A stretch of DNA of 64,000 nucleotides from the NCBI RefSeq assembly GCF_900100965.1, contig NZ_FMUJ01000008.1:248001-312000 (forward strand). Reading direction: 5' to 3'. The notes beneath the pieces are model-generated. The model saw nothing but the letters and a program-made list of their open reading frames with translations. It was not told the origin of the DNA and ran no database searches. This document shows positions 56,490-64,000 of the stretch, in pieces; the stretch's first letter is position 1; each line of letters begins with the position of its first letter. The position numbers were made by a program, and so were the translations under genes. Source of the stretch: Variovorax sp. EL159 (lineage in GTDB: Bacteria > Pseudomonadota > Gammaproteobacteria > Burkholderiales > Burkholderiaceae_C).

Positions 56490-57275
56490 TTAAAGCAGCC
56501 GCGACACCTGCCTGGCCGCATCGATCAGCGCCGGCAGCATCGTCTCCTGCATCACCTTCGCATTCGTGCGATTGGCCTGCCCGCTGATGTTGAGCGCGGC
56601 CACCATGCGCCCCTGGCCATTGACGATCGGCGCGGCCACCGAGATCAGCCCCTCTTCGAGTTCCTGGTTCACCAGGCACCACTGCTGCTTGCGCGCCTGG
56701 GCCACCTTGGCCATCAACGCATCGATGTCGGTCACCGTGTGCTTGGTCAGCGCCTCGATGTTCGAGGCTTCGAGCCGCGCGCGCACTTCGTCGTCTTCCA
56801 GGTCGGCCAGCAGCAGTCGCCCGAGCGAGGTGCAGTAGGCCGGCAGGCGCGAGCCCACGCCCAGGCTGATGCGCATGATCTTCTGCGTCGGCACGCGCAG
56901 CACGTAGACGATGTCGGTCGCGTCGAGCACGGCCGCCGAGCACGACTCCTGCACCTGCTGCACCAGCGCTTCCATCACGGGCTCGGCGCGGTTCCAGATG
57001 GGCATCGACGACAGGTAGGCAAAGCCCAGGTCGAGGATGCGCGGCGTGAGCGTGAAGAGCTTGCCGTCGGTCACCACGTAGCCCAGCGTCTGCAGCGTGA
57101 GCAGGATGCGCCGCGCGCCCGCCCGCGTGAGCCCGCTGCCGGCCGCCACTTCGCTCAACGTCTGGCGCGGCGCGTTCGCGCTGAACGAACGGATCACCTG
57201 CAACCCCCGTGCAAAGGACTGCACGTAGCTGTCGCCGGGGGCGGGTGCGTCGGGTGATGTCGTCTGGGTTGCCAT
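56490..57275 (-). CDS. IclR-family regulator (PcaR/PobR type)
   Basis: 261 residues: helix-turn-helix at about 18-75 (SFARGLQVIRSFSANAPRQT, LSEVAAGSGLTRAGARRILL), then the IclR effector domain (LPAYCTSLGRLLLADLEDDE; WCLVNQELEEGLISVAAPIV). The SFARGLQVIRSF start and TRAGARRIL are those of the beta-ketoadipate regulators PcaR/PcaU/PobR. It is divergent from pcaIJF, and the intergenic region has a three-half-site operator candidate. It likely controls pcaIJF in response to beta-ketoadipate or protocatechuate. Confidence 0.88.
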   Translation of the reverse strand: MATQTTSPDAPAPGDSYVQSFARGLQVIRSFSANAPRQTLSEVAAGSGLTRAGARRILLTLQTLGYVVTDGKLFTLTPRILDLGFAYLSSMPIWNRAEPVMEALVQQVQESCSAAVLDATDIVYVLRVPTQKIMRISLGVGSRLPAYCTSLGRLLLADLEDDEVRARLEASNIEALTKHTVTDIDALMAKVAQARKQQWCLVNQELEEGLISVAAPIVNGQGRMVAALNISGQANRTNAKVMQETMLPALIDAARQVSRLL

Positions 57276-57304
57276 GGTGAGCGATCCTCTTTAAAATTCA
57301 TTAT

Positions 57305-57331
57305 ACGAACAAATGTTCTTTAGACGAACAA
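57305..57331. promoter_or_regulatory. Three-half-site operator candidate for the IclR regulator
   Basis: ACGAACAA occurs at 57305 and again at 57324 (19-base direct repeat). The first half-site also forms an inverted pair with TGTTC (GAACA-N2-TGTTC, 57307-57318). One palindrome plus one direct repeat is the layout I recall for PcaU/PobR operators. It lies between the divergent regulator (start 57275) and pcaI (start 57453). Confidence 0.6.
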
Positions 57332-57452
57332 TTTGGCGATTCGCAGAATCGACCCGATGGCTCGGACAGACAGACCGTTTGCTCACGCGTGCCACAGGCA
57401 ATCGGGTGGCTCGACAGTTCGGTTTCTTTCTTCACTTCCGGAGACAAGCTTC

Positions 57453-58154
57453 ATGATCAACAAGATCGCGCGCTCGGTCGCCGATGCCCTCGCAGGCATC
57501 CAGGACGGCGCCACGGTTCTCATCGGCGGTTTCGGCACCGCCGGCATTCCCGGCGAACTCATCGACGGCCTCGTCGAGCAGGGCGCCAAAGACCTCACTG
57601 TCGTCAACAACAACGCGGGCAACGGCGAGACCGGCCTTGCGGCGCTGCTCAAGGCCGGCCGCGTGCGCAAGATCATCTGCAGCTTTCCGCGCCAGGCCGA
57701 CAGCCAGGTGTTCGACGGGCTCTATCGCAGCGGCAAGATCGAACTCGAACTCGTGCCCCAGGGCAACCTGGCAGAACGCATCCGCGCCGCCGGCGCCGGC
57801 ATCGGTGCCTTCTTCTGCCCCACGGGCTACGGCACGCAGCTCGCGGGCAACCGCGAAACCCGCGAGATCGACGGCAAGCAGTACGTGCTCGAGTACCCCA
57901 TCCACGGCGACGTGGCGCTCATCAAGGCCGAGCGCGGCGACCGCTGGGGCAACCTGGTCTACCGCAAGGCCGCGCGCAACTTCGGCCCGGTGATGGCCAT
58001 GGCCGCGAAGAAGACCGTCGCCACCGTGCACGACATCGCCGAACTCGGCACCCTCGACCCCGAGACCATCGTGACCCCGGGCATCTTCGTGCACCAGGTG
58101 GTGCGCATCGAACGCGTGGCGACGCAAGCCGGCGGTTTCAAGAAGGCAGCATGA
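57453..58154 (+). CDS. pcaI: 3-oxoadipate CoA-transferase subunit A
   Basis: 233 residues from MINKIARSVADALAGIQDGA at 57453, CCGGAGACAAG upstream. CoA-transferase family I alpha subunit: VLIGGFGTAGIPGELIDGLV (oxyanion/GGFG motif), LTVVNNNAGNGETGLAALLK, RGDRWGNLVYRKAARNF. It activates beta-ketoadipate with succinyl-CoA together with PcaJ. The stop overlaps the pcaJ start by ATGA. Confidence 0.93.
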   Translation: MINKIARSVADALAGIQDGATVLIGGFGTAGIPGELIDGLVEQGAKDLTVVNNNAGNGETGLAALLKAGRVRKIICSFPRQADSQVFDGLYRSGKIELELVPQGNLAERIRAAGAGIGAFFCPTGYGTQLAGNRETREIDGKQYVLEYPIHGDVALIKAERGDRWGNLVYRKAARNFGPVMAMAAKKTVATVHDIAELGTLDPETIVTPGIFVHQVVRIERVATQAGGFKKAA

Positions 58155-58798
58155 CCATGGCATACACACGTCGCACCAAGGACCAATTGGCCGCCCGCGT
58201 GGCGCAGGACATCTTCGACGGCGCTGTCGTCAACCTCGGCATCGGCCAGCCCACGCTGGTGGCCAACCACCTGCCGCAGGGCCGCGAGGTCATCCTGCAA
58301 AGCGAGAACGGCATTCTCGGCATGGGCCCCGCGCCCGAGGCCGGCGAAGAAGACTACGACCTCATCAACGCCGGCAAGCAGCCCGTCACGCTGCTGCCGG
58401 GCGGCGCGTTCTTTCACCACGCCGACAGCTTCGCGATGATGCGCGGCGGCCACCTCGACATCTGCGTGCTCGGCGCCTTCCAGGTGTCGGCCACCGGCGA
58501 CCTCGCCAACTGGCACACCGGCGAGAAAGACGCCATTCCCGCCGTCGGCGGTGCGATGGACCTGGCCATCGGCGCCAAGCAGACCTGGGTGATGATGGAT
58601 CTGCTGACCAAGCAGGGCGCCAGCAAGCTGGTGCAGGAATGTACCTATCCGCTGACCGGCATCGGCTGCGTCAAGCGCGTGTACTCCGACCTCGCCACGC
58701 TCGAATGCACGCCGCAGGGCCTGAAGCTGGTCGACCTCGTCGAGGGCCTGACCCGCGAAGAACTCGAAAAGCTCGTCGGCCTGCCCATCGCCGCCTGA
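58151..58798 (+). CDS. pcaJ: 3-oxoadipate CoA-transferase subunit B
   Basis: 215 residues; start at 58151 by ATGA overlap, with a second ATG at 58157. Catalytic Glu in LQSENGILGMGPAP (SENG motif), plus NLGIGQPTLVANHLP and LPGGAFFHHADSFAMMRGGH. It is the beta subunit of the heterotetrameric CoA-transferase. It is followed after 31 bases by pcaF. Confidence 0.94.
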   Translation: MTMAYTRRTKDQLAARVAQDIFDGAVVNLGIGQPTLVANHLPQGREVILQSENGILGMGPAPEAGEEDYDLINAGKQPVTLLPGGAFFHHADSFAMMRGGHLDICVLGAFQVSATGDLANWHTGEKDAIPAVGGAMDLAIGAKQTWVMMDLLTKQGASKLVQECTYPLTGIGCVKRVYSDLATLECTPQGLKLVDLVEGLTREELEKLVGLPIAA

Positions 58799-58829
58799 TT
58801 CCATCCAAACCACCAAGAAGAGACACACC

Positions 58830-60035
58830 ATGACCAAGCAAGCCTTCATCTGCGACGCCGTTCGCACTCCCTTCGGCCGCTACGGCGGTTCGCTCAGCAG
58901 CGTGCGCACCGACGACCTCGGCGCCGTGCCCCTGCGCGCGCTGATGGAACGCAACAAGAACGTCGACTGGCAGGCCGTGGGCGACGTGCTCTACGGCTGC
59001 GCCAACCAGGCCGGCGAAGACAACCGCAACGTCGCGCGCATGTCGGCGCTGCTGGCGGGCCTGCCGATCGAGCTCGGCGGCGCCACCATCAACCGCCTGT
59101 GCGGCTCGGGCCTCGACGCGGTCGGCACGGCGGCACGCGCGATTCGCGCCGGTGAAGCGGGCCTGATGATCGCCGGCGGTGTCGAGAGCATGAGCCGCGC
59201 ACCCTTCGTCATGCCCAAGGCCGAGAGCGCCTTCAGCCGCAACAACGCGGTGTACGACACCACCATCGGCTGGCGCTTCGTCAACAAGCTCATGAAGGCG
59301 CAGTACGGCGTCGACTCCATGCCCGAGACGGCCGAGAACGTCGCCACCGACTACAAGATCGAGCGCGAAGCGCAAGACCTGATGGCACTGAACTCGCAAC
59401 TGCGCGCCGTGGCCTCGCAGAAGTCGGGCTTCTTCGACGCCGAGATCGTGCCCGTGAGCGTGCCGCAGAAGAAGGGCGACGCGATCATCGTCAACAAGGA
59501 CGAGCATCCGCGCGAGACGAGCATGGAGTCGCTCGCCAAGCTCAAGGGCGTGGTGCGCCCCGACGGCACCGTGACGGCCGGCAATGCCAGCGGCGTGAAC
59601 GACGGCGCCTGCGCGCTGCTCTTGGCCGACGAAGCCAGTGCCGCCAAGCATGGCCTCACGCCGCGCGCCCGCGTGGTCGGCATGGCCACCGCCGGCGTTG
59701 CGCCGCGCATCATGGGCATCGGCCCCGCGCCCGCCACGCAGAAGGTGCTGGCGCTCACCGGCCTCACCATCGACCAGATCGACGTCATCGAACTCAACGA
59801 AGCCTTCGCGGCGCAAGGCCTTGCCGTGCTGCGCCTGCTGGGCCTGAAGGACAACGACGCGCGCGTGAACATCAACGGCGGCGCCATCGCGCTGGGCCAC
59901 CCGCTCGGCGCCAGCGGTGCCCGCCTGGCCACCACGGCCGTCAACCAGCTGCACAAGGGTGGCGGCCGCTATGCGCTGTGCACCATGTGCATCGGCGTGG
60001 GCCAAGGCATCGCGGTGATTCTCGAACGCGTCTGA
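58830..60035 (+). CDS. pcaF: 3-oxoadipyl-CoA thiolase
   Basis: 401 residues, thiolase family. Active-site Cys91 in NRLCGSGLDAVGTAARAI, His in GHPLGASGARL, and Cys387 in CTMCIGVGQGIA. VRTPFGRYGGSLSSVRTDDL at the N-terminus is typical of PcaF/PaaJ. It cleaves beta-ketoadipyl-CoA to succinyl-CoA and acetyl-CoA, the last step of the pathway. The pcaIJF order supports PcaF over PaaJ. A strong terminator follows. Confidence 0.94.
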   Translation: MTKQAFICDAVRTPFGRYGGSLSSVRTDDLGAVPLRALMERNKNVDWQAVGDVLYGCANQAGEDNRNVARMSALLAGLPIELGGATINRLCGSGLDAVGTAARAIRAGEAGLMIAGGVESMSRAPFVMPKAESAFSRNNAVYDTTIGWRFVNKLMKAQYGVDSMPETAENVATDYKIEREAQDLMALNSQLRAVASQKSGFFDAEIVPVSVPQKKGDAIIVNKDEHPRETSMESLAKLKGVVRPDGTVTAGNASGVNDGACALLLADEASAAKHGLTPRARVVGMATAGVAPRIMGIGPAPATQKVLALTGLTIDQIDVIELNEAFAAQGLAVLRLLGLKDNDARVNINGGAIALGHPLGASGARLATTAVNQLHKGGGRYALCTMCIGVGQGIAVILERV

Positions 60036-60080
60036 CGCCGCAGCACCCACACACAACAACAAAAAGAAGCCAGTAAACAA

Positions 60081-60123
60081 GCCATCGGAAGCCGCGCATA
60101 CAGCGGCCCGATGGCTTTTTTTC
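60081..60123 (+). terminator. Intrinsic terminator after pcaF
   Basis: GCCATCGG...CCGATGGC outer arms with an inner GCCGC/GCGGC stem, followed by seven or more T. Lies 46 bases past the pcaF stop and 33 before the next gene. Confidence 0.9.
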
Positions 60124-60155
60124 AAACAAGAGGATCGAAAGAAGAGGATCAGAGA

Positions 60156-61154
60156 ATGAAGAAGACCAAGACAACGCGCCGCGGTGTCGGCCTGGCCGCG
60201 CTGGCGCTTGCCGCCGCTGCGCTGGTGCCTGCCACCGCATCGGCGCAACAAGCCTTTCCTACCAAGCCGGTGCGCATCATCACGCCGTTCCCGGTGGGTG
60301 GCGGCCCTGATGGCGTGGCCCGCCTCGTGGCCGACAAGCTCTCGCGCGCGTGGGGCCAGCCCGTGGTGGTCGAGAACCGCCCGGGTGGCAACGGCTTCAT
60401 CGCCATCGATGCCTTCAAGCGCGGCGCGAAAGACGGCCACGACATCATCGTGCTCGACAACGTGCACCTGGCCGCCTACCCCGCGCTGTTCAAGAAGCTG
60501 CCCTACGACACCGGCAAGGACTTCGACGCGCTGCTGCCGCTCTTCAAGACCTACTTCTTCTTCACCGTTGCCACGAACAGCAAGTACAAGACCATCGGCG
60601 ACCTGATCGCCGATGCCAAGGCCAACCCGGGCAAGCTTGACTACGGCTCATGGTCGGTCGGCAACCCGGTGCACCTGGGCTCGGAGCTTTTCGAGTCGGC
60701 CACCGGCACGCAGATGGAACACATCGTCTACAAGGAAACCACGCAGCTCTACACCTCGGTCGCAACCGGCGAGCTGGCCTTTGCACTGGGCACCAGCGCC
60801 ACGGCCGGCCCGCTGCAGCGCGCGAACAAGCTGCGCTTCCTGGCAGCCGCGGCACCGCAGCGCGTGGCCGCATTCCCCGACGTGCCGACCGTCGGCGAAT
60901 CGGGTGGCCCGAAGGGCTTCGAGGTGATCGGCTGGAACGCCATCGCCGTGCCGAACGGCCTGCCCGCATCGGTCACCGAGAAGATCAAGCGCGACATCGA
61001 GAAGGGCCTGGCGGAGCCCGACGTGCTGGAGAAGTTCAAGAGCTTTGGCTACGAACCGTTCCCGACCACGCGCCCGCAGTTCGACCAGTTCGTGGCGAGC
61101 GAGACGACGCGGTTCACGGATGTGATCCGCAAGGCGAACGTTTCGCTGGATTGA
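60156..61154 (+). CDS. Bug-family substrate-binding protein (second copy)
   Basis: 332 residues from MKKTKTTRRGVGLAALALAA at 60156; the longer frame runs through the terminator. A Sec signal ends ATASA. Bug fold: FPTKPVRIITPFPVGGGPDG, VVENRPGGNGFIAIDAFKRG, YGSWSVGNPVHLGSELF, VPTVGESGGPKGFEVIGWNA. It is a periplasmic receptor for a carboxylate or aromatic. No membrane partners are adjacent. It is transcribed apart from pcaIJF because of the terminator in between. Confidence 0.9.
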   Translation: MKKTKTTRRGVGLAALALAAAALVPATASAQQAFPTKPVRIITPFPVGGGPDGVARLVADKLSRAWGQPVVVENRPGGNGFIAIDAFKRGAKDGHDIIVLDNVHLAAYPALFKKLPYDTGKDFDALLPLFKTYFFFTVATNSKYKTIGDLIADAKANPGKLDYGSWSVGNPVHLGSELFESATGTQMEHIVYKETTQLYTSVATGELAFALGTSATAGPLQRANKLRFLAAAAPQRVAAFPDVPTVGESGGPKGFEVIGWNAIAVPNGLPASVTEKIKRDIEKGLAEPDVLEKFKSFGYEPFPTTRPQFDQFVASETTRFTDVIRKANVSLD

Positions 61155-61224
61155 TTGCATGCAATTGCGGCGTTGCGGCTACGCACGCTGCAGCTTGCAA
61201 ACATCGCGCCTACAAGGCAAATAC

Positions 61225-61250
61225 GGCACCCGGGAGGGTGCCATTTTTTT
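61225..61250 (+). terminator. Intrinsic terminator after the second Bug receptor
   Basis: GGCACCC / GGGTGCC stem (7 bp) with a GGGA loop and seven T. It marks the right border of the catabolic island; beyond it the base composition changes. Confidence 0.9.
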
Positions 61251-61263
61251 GCGGAGGACGCCA

Positions 61264-61555
61264 ATGTGGGCGTTAAGCAAAAAGAAGAACGAACCGCGGA
61301 GGGACAAGCTCACCGCCCTCGCGCTGCTCGCTCTCACCCCTGACGAAGTTATGGGGCTGAACCGGTACCGGTGTGCTTCGCCTATTGCGTGCGGCCGAAC
61401 AACGCACACGACTCCGGCGGGGTTTTCACCGGCGGCAACGAGAGTCGGCAGCATCTCGACGACAACCCACCGTAGATCTGCCCGATGGATTCATTCTTGA
61501 AGATGAACCCGACGCTGAGTGGGATCACCGACAAGGTCATGCGCAGACTAAATAG
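61264..61555 (+). pseudogene. Possible degraded gene remnant
   Basis: An ATG at 61264 preceded by GCGGAGGACG opens a frame (MWALSKKKNEPRRDKLTALA, then LLALTPDEVMGLNRY). Protein-like sequence then continues in other frames (VCFAYCVRPNNAHDSGGVF; VDLPDGFILEDEPDAEWDH), suggesting one gene broken by frameshifts. I cannot name a family. The rest of 61556-61739 shows no gene apart from the leader of the next one. Confidence 0.3.
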
Positions 61556-61739
61556 GTGTCGAAACCTACGGGATGCACTTTCGGTGTCGGGACGATTGTG
61601 ACCATTTCAGCGCGTTCAAGAGCTCCGTAGACCCGCCTCCAAAAGCAGGGCGCCCATTGTCTACGCGTCATGGGATATCGATTTCTTTGCGTATGCTCAT
61701 GGATGAAGGAATCCGAATTTCAACTGAGAGGCTTCTGAA

Positions 61740-63097
61740 ATGAGTACTACAAAGGTCGGTGATCTGCTTGAGGATGCGATCTACAAGTTGCTCAAGTCTG
61801 AGATAGCGGGTGGACGATTTTTCGTCAAGAAATCGAATTGCAAGATATACCAAAAAAAGGCTACTTCTCTAAGGACCGAGGTTCAGAGATCGTGTTTGAT
61901 GTTTCGATTGAGATATTCATGCCGGGAGCAACGGAGTACTCCATGCTCTTTCTTGTCGAATGCAAGAACTACACGCACGCAGTCCCGGTGGATGACACGG
62001 AGGAGTTCTTTAGTAAGGTTCAGCAGGTGGCGGCTGCCAACGTGAAAGCGGTGATCGCCAGTACCGCCTCCTATCAGAGAGGCGCCAGAGCGTTTGCGAA
62101 ATCCAAGGGAATGGGACTTCTCCGGTACTTTGATCCGTCAAATTTCAAGTGGGAACTCATGCGTTCGCCGTCGGCCTCAATTTTTGAGTCAAGCCTGCAG
62201 GATGCAATCGAGTTGGATGCCGGGCTTTCAAAGGAGAGCTTCGTCAGTACGGCCTTTGACCTGTATTTGCAGTCGCCCGTAAGAGATACAAATTCCCTCT
62301 GGAGCTTTGTGGAGGATTTTGTAGTCCAAATTCCGATGAGCCTGAGTGAGCGAAGGAAGCTGGTCAATCCCAAAAGTAATCTTGGTCAGAAGGTGCCATT
62401 TCAAAGCAAAGATCGAATCGAAGAGCATGCCGCTGGCATCCTCAAAAAGATCGGACATGAGAGGGGGCTGGTGTCACTTGATGATCTTTGCGCCCTTGAG
62501 AGGGAGCGCTGCAATCTCAGTGTTCAACTTGATGTTGAACCAGCAGAGGGCGATGATTTTCGCGGCTCGATCCTCGGGCGCATCTCATTCGATCCCCTGG
62601 AAATCAAAGTATTTGCACATGCTCGACCCAACAAGGGGCGAGAGCGATTTACCCTTGCGCATGAACTCGCTCATCATCTTCTTGGGCACTCCAGATTCAT
62701 GGCCGGCGAAGCATGCGAGGAGGTTGATTTCCTGTTGTTTCGAAAGGAAGCAATTGAAGCGCCAGAAATTTCACGTATGGAATTTCAAGCGGACTACTTT
62801 GCGGCGAGCCTACTGATGCCAAGAGTCAGCTTTGAGGAGGACTTTCGCCGGATCCTTCACGGCATGAATCTGCCGGATCGCGGTCATGGACTGCTCTATG
62901 TTGATGATCAACCGTGCAACCGTCAAAACTATGAGTTCGTCACGAATCATTTGATGGCTCGCTACGGGGTGTCGAGATCCGCTACAGCGATACGTCTTGA
63001 GGGACTTGGCCTGTTTCGTGATGCACGCAGCGGAGCGAGTTTTCGAACGGTAGGGAGTCTGCTGAGTGGCTCCCTTGGGAGAGGAGTGCACGGATAA
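61740..63097 (+). CDS. Nuclease-like / ImmA-IrrE metallopeptidase fusion, with -1 frameshift
   Basis: The N-terminus is read from the ATG at 61740 (MSTTKVGDLLEDAIYKLLKS, then GGRFFVKKSNCKIYQKK), and the rest from the -1 frame (GYFSKDRGSEIVFDVSIEIF), joined at a run of seven A (61852-61858). The joined product is about 452 residues. Residues about 1-130 look like a PD-(D/E)xK nuclease domain (SEIVFDVSIEIF then FLVECKNY, giving an ExK pair). The C-terminal half is an ImmA/IrrE-type zinc peptidase with HELAHHLLGH near 307-316 and a downstream Glu (RMEFQADYFAASLLMP). Such peptidases often cleave repressors or antitoxins. Codon use and AT content differ from all neighbours, suggesting transfer. 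Whether the frameshift is programmed, a mutation or a read error is open. Confidence 0.72.
61852..61859 (+). other. A_AAA_AAG slippery heptamer in the nuclease/ImmA gene
   Basis: In the zero frame from 61740 the codons are CAA AAA AAG, so A_AAA_AAG is in the exact register for tandem -1 slippage, as in dnaX. After slippage the next codon is GGC at 61859, which begins the conserved downstream frame. A possible stem (TCTCT...AGAGA, about 61866-61889) follows. Confidence 0.6.
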
Positions 63098-63145
63098 ATC
63101 ACGAGCCGACGCGCTGTCGAGCACATTCGAGAACTGGTCGTCTCT

Positions 63146-63209
63146 AAGTGAGCTAGCCGCTCACGAATCCGGATCAATGCATTTGTGGCACGCAAAGCGA
63201 ATTGATCCG
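63146..63209. repeat. Inverted repeats downstream of the acquired gene
   Basis: Two dyads: GTGAGC-TAGCC-GCTCAC (63146-63162), and TCCGGATCAAT (63166-63176) inverted as ATTGATCCGGA (63199-63209) around 22 bases. The second, 11-bp perfect arms without a T-run, could be a mobile-element end, a recombination site or a protein-binding site. The rest of 63098-63231 shows no gene. Confidence 0.6.
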
Positions 63210-63231
63210 GACGCTTGTCTTTCAGAGCGCC

Positions 63232-63660
63232 TTATGCGTGCCGTCGTGCGGCGACGTGGAGTGTGCGCACCCGCGTCTCGCTTGATGGCTGTTGCCGCTC
63301 GTGTGTTGACCGCCCCCACCCCTGCGGCAATTCATGCAGCACCGCCTTCGCATCCAGCGAGCGGATCGCCACCGACGTATCGGCCGGAATCCGCCCCTGC
63401 GCCACCATCGCCTCGTAGCGCAAGGCGCAGACCCGCAGGAACGACGCGAAGTTGCCGACCTCGCCGCGCGCCGCGACCAGCTCGTCGTAGAGCCGCTCGA
63501 TGAGCTGCACCACGACCATGCCGTCGCGCTGCGCGATTTCTTCCAGCACCTGCCAGAACAGGTTCTCGAGCCGGATGCTGGTGACCACGCCGTGCAGCCG
63601 CACCGAGCGCGTGCGCGCGTCGTAGCTTTGCGGATCGGCACTGATGAAGACTTCGCACAT
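63232..63660 (-). CDS. Ribbon-helix-helix domain protein
   Basis: 142 residues from MCEVFISADPQSYDARTRSV at 63660; the in-frame extension to 63699 is less likely. Residues about 17-60 (SVRLHGVVTSIRLENLFWQV, then LEEIAQRDGMVVVQLIERLY) form the ribbon-helix-helix (RHH_4-like) pattern: a short strand then two helices. The C-terminal about 30 residues are unstructured. It is a predicted DNA-binding protein of a conserved betaproteobacterial family with no assigned target. The 3' end abuts the atypical inverted-repeat region. Confidence 0.8.
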   Translation of the reverse strand: MCEVFISADPQSYDARTRSVRLHGVVTSIRLENLFWQVLEEIAQRDGMVVVQLIERLYDELVAARGEVGNFASFLRVCALRYEAMVAQGRIPADTSVAIRSLDAKAVLHELPQGWGRSTHERQQPSSETRVRTLHVAARRHA

Positions 63661-63735
63661 GGGCGGCCTCCTTCTTTCGGGGTGAGATGGGCGACGCACG
63701 CACTGTAGCGCCGCCCGTCGAGCCGTGGGACTCGG

Positions 63736-64000
63736 TCAGTGCTCGATGCGCGTGCCCAGCACCACCAGGAACTGCGCGAGCCACGCCGGATGCGCAGGCC
63801 ATGCCGGCGCGGTGACGAGGTTGCGATCGGTCACGGCCTGGTCGACCGGAATGCCCATGTACTCGGCACCCGCCAACTCGACCTCGACCTGGCAGGCCGG
63901 ATATGCAGAGACCTTGCGGCCCTTGAGCAGCCCCGTGGCCGCAAGCAGTTGCGCGCCATGGCAGACCGCCGCCACCGGCTTGTCGGCCGAGAGAAAGTGC
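63736..64000 (-). CDS. DJ-1/PfpI family protein (5' end outside window)
   Basis: The frame is open to the right edge, so only the last about 87 residues are seen. It contains HFLSADKPVAAVCHGAQLLA, with the nucleophile-elbow Cys in AVCHGAQ, and KGRKVSAYPACQVEVELAGA, as in PfpI/ThiJ-type glutamine amidotransferase-like proteins. Members are deglycases, glyoxalases or hydratases. The subtype cannot be assigned from this part. Confidence 0.82.
   Translation of the reverse strand, partial: HFLSADKPVAAVCHGAQLLAATGLLKGRKVSAYPACQVEVELAGAEYMGIPVDQAVTDRNLVTAPAWPAHPAWLAQFLVVLGTRIEH

Overview
The window looks like a chromosomal segment of a soil or plant-associated betaproteobacterium of the Comamonadaceae, most like Variovorax. 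The evidence is high-GC codon use throughout, protein content (TamAB, DUF1841, PcaQ, many Bug-type receptors, a Tad pilus with a DUF3613 partner) and tightly packed operons. This placement rests on remembered protein families, not on a search.

Layout. 1-9854 (minus strand): a partial membrane acyltransferase, tRNA-Arg(CCT), the outer-membrane module tamA-tamB, and upstream of it a MoxR ATPase / small membrane protein / GNAT / VWA cluster. 10007-10699: a di-haem cytochrome c. 10791-14761: a protocatechuate block (pcaK, pcaG, pcaH and the divergent regulator pcaQ) with a palindromic operator candidate between pcaH and pcaQ. 14758-15192: DUF1841.

15286-29250 is the most unusual part. A roughly 1,580-residue low-complexity protein made of Asp-Ala and GLLG/DGLVGG repeats is followed by an OmpA-like lipoprotein, a large fusion of an alpha/alpha-toroid-like domain with a MurF-like ligase that has lost its P-loop lysine, a small one-pass membrane protein, and a complete type I secretion apparatus (ABC, HlyD, TolC). 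A near-perfect sigma-54 promoter (GGCACG-N4-TTGC) precedes the repeat protein. A sigma-54 activator gene (29395-30816) lies just beyond the secretion genes, and a complete Tad/Flp pilus operon (30833-43026, minus) follows. The flp gene also has a GG-N10-GC promoter candidate. Both sigma-54 candidates have clusters of CGTTAC/GTAACG boxes about 150-240 bp upstream, where enhancer sites are expected. I infer one co-regulated surface-attachment programme: a secreted repeat protein plus an adhesive pilus.

43439-46026 holds an L,D-transpeptidase and a TPR protein, both ending in an NTF2-like region. 46215-61154 is an aromatic-catabolism island: a LysR regulator, two-subunit hydroquinone 1,2-dioxygenase (PnpCD/HapCD type, with iron ligands in exact register), a semialdehyde dehydrogenase, a five-gene branched-chain-type ABC importer, two Bug receptors, an IclR regulator, and pcaIJF, which completes the beta-ketoadipate pathway. 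Maleylacetate reductase is not in the window.

61251-63231 is visibly more AT-rich and looks acquired. It carries a gene remnant and a nuclease-like / ImmA-IrrE metallopeptidase fusion whose two halves are in different frames, joined exactly at an A_AAA_AAG slippery heptamer. Inverted repeats follow. The window ends with a ribbon-helix-helix protein and a partial DJ-1/PfpI protein.
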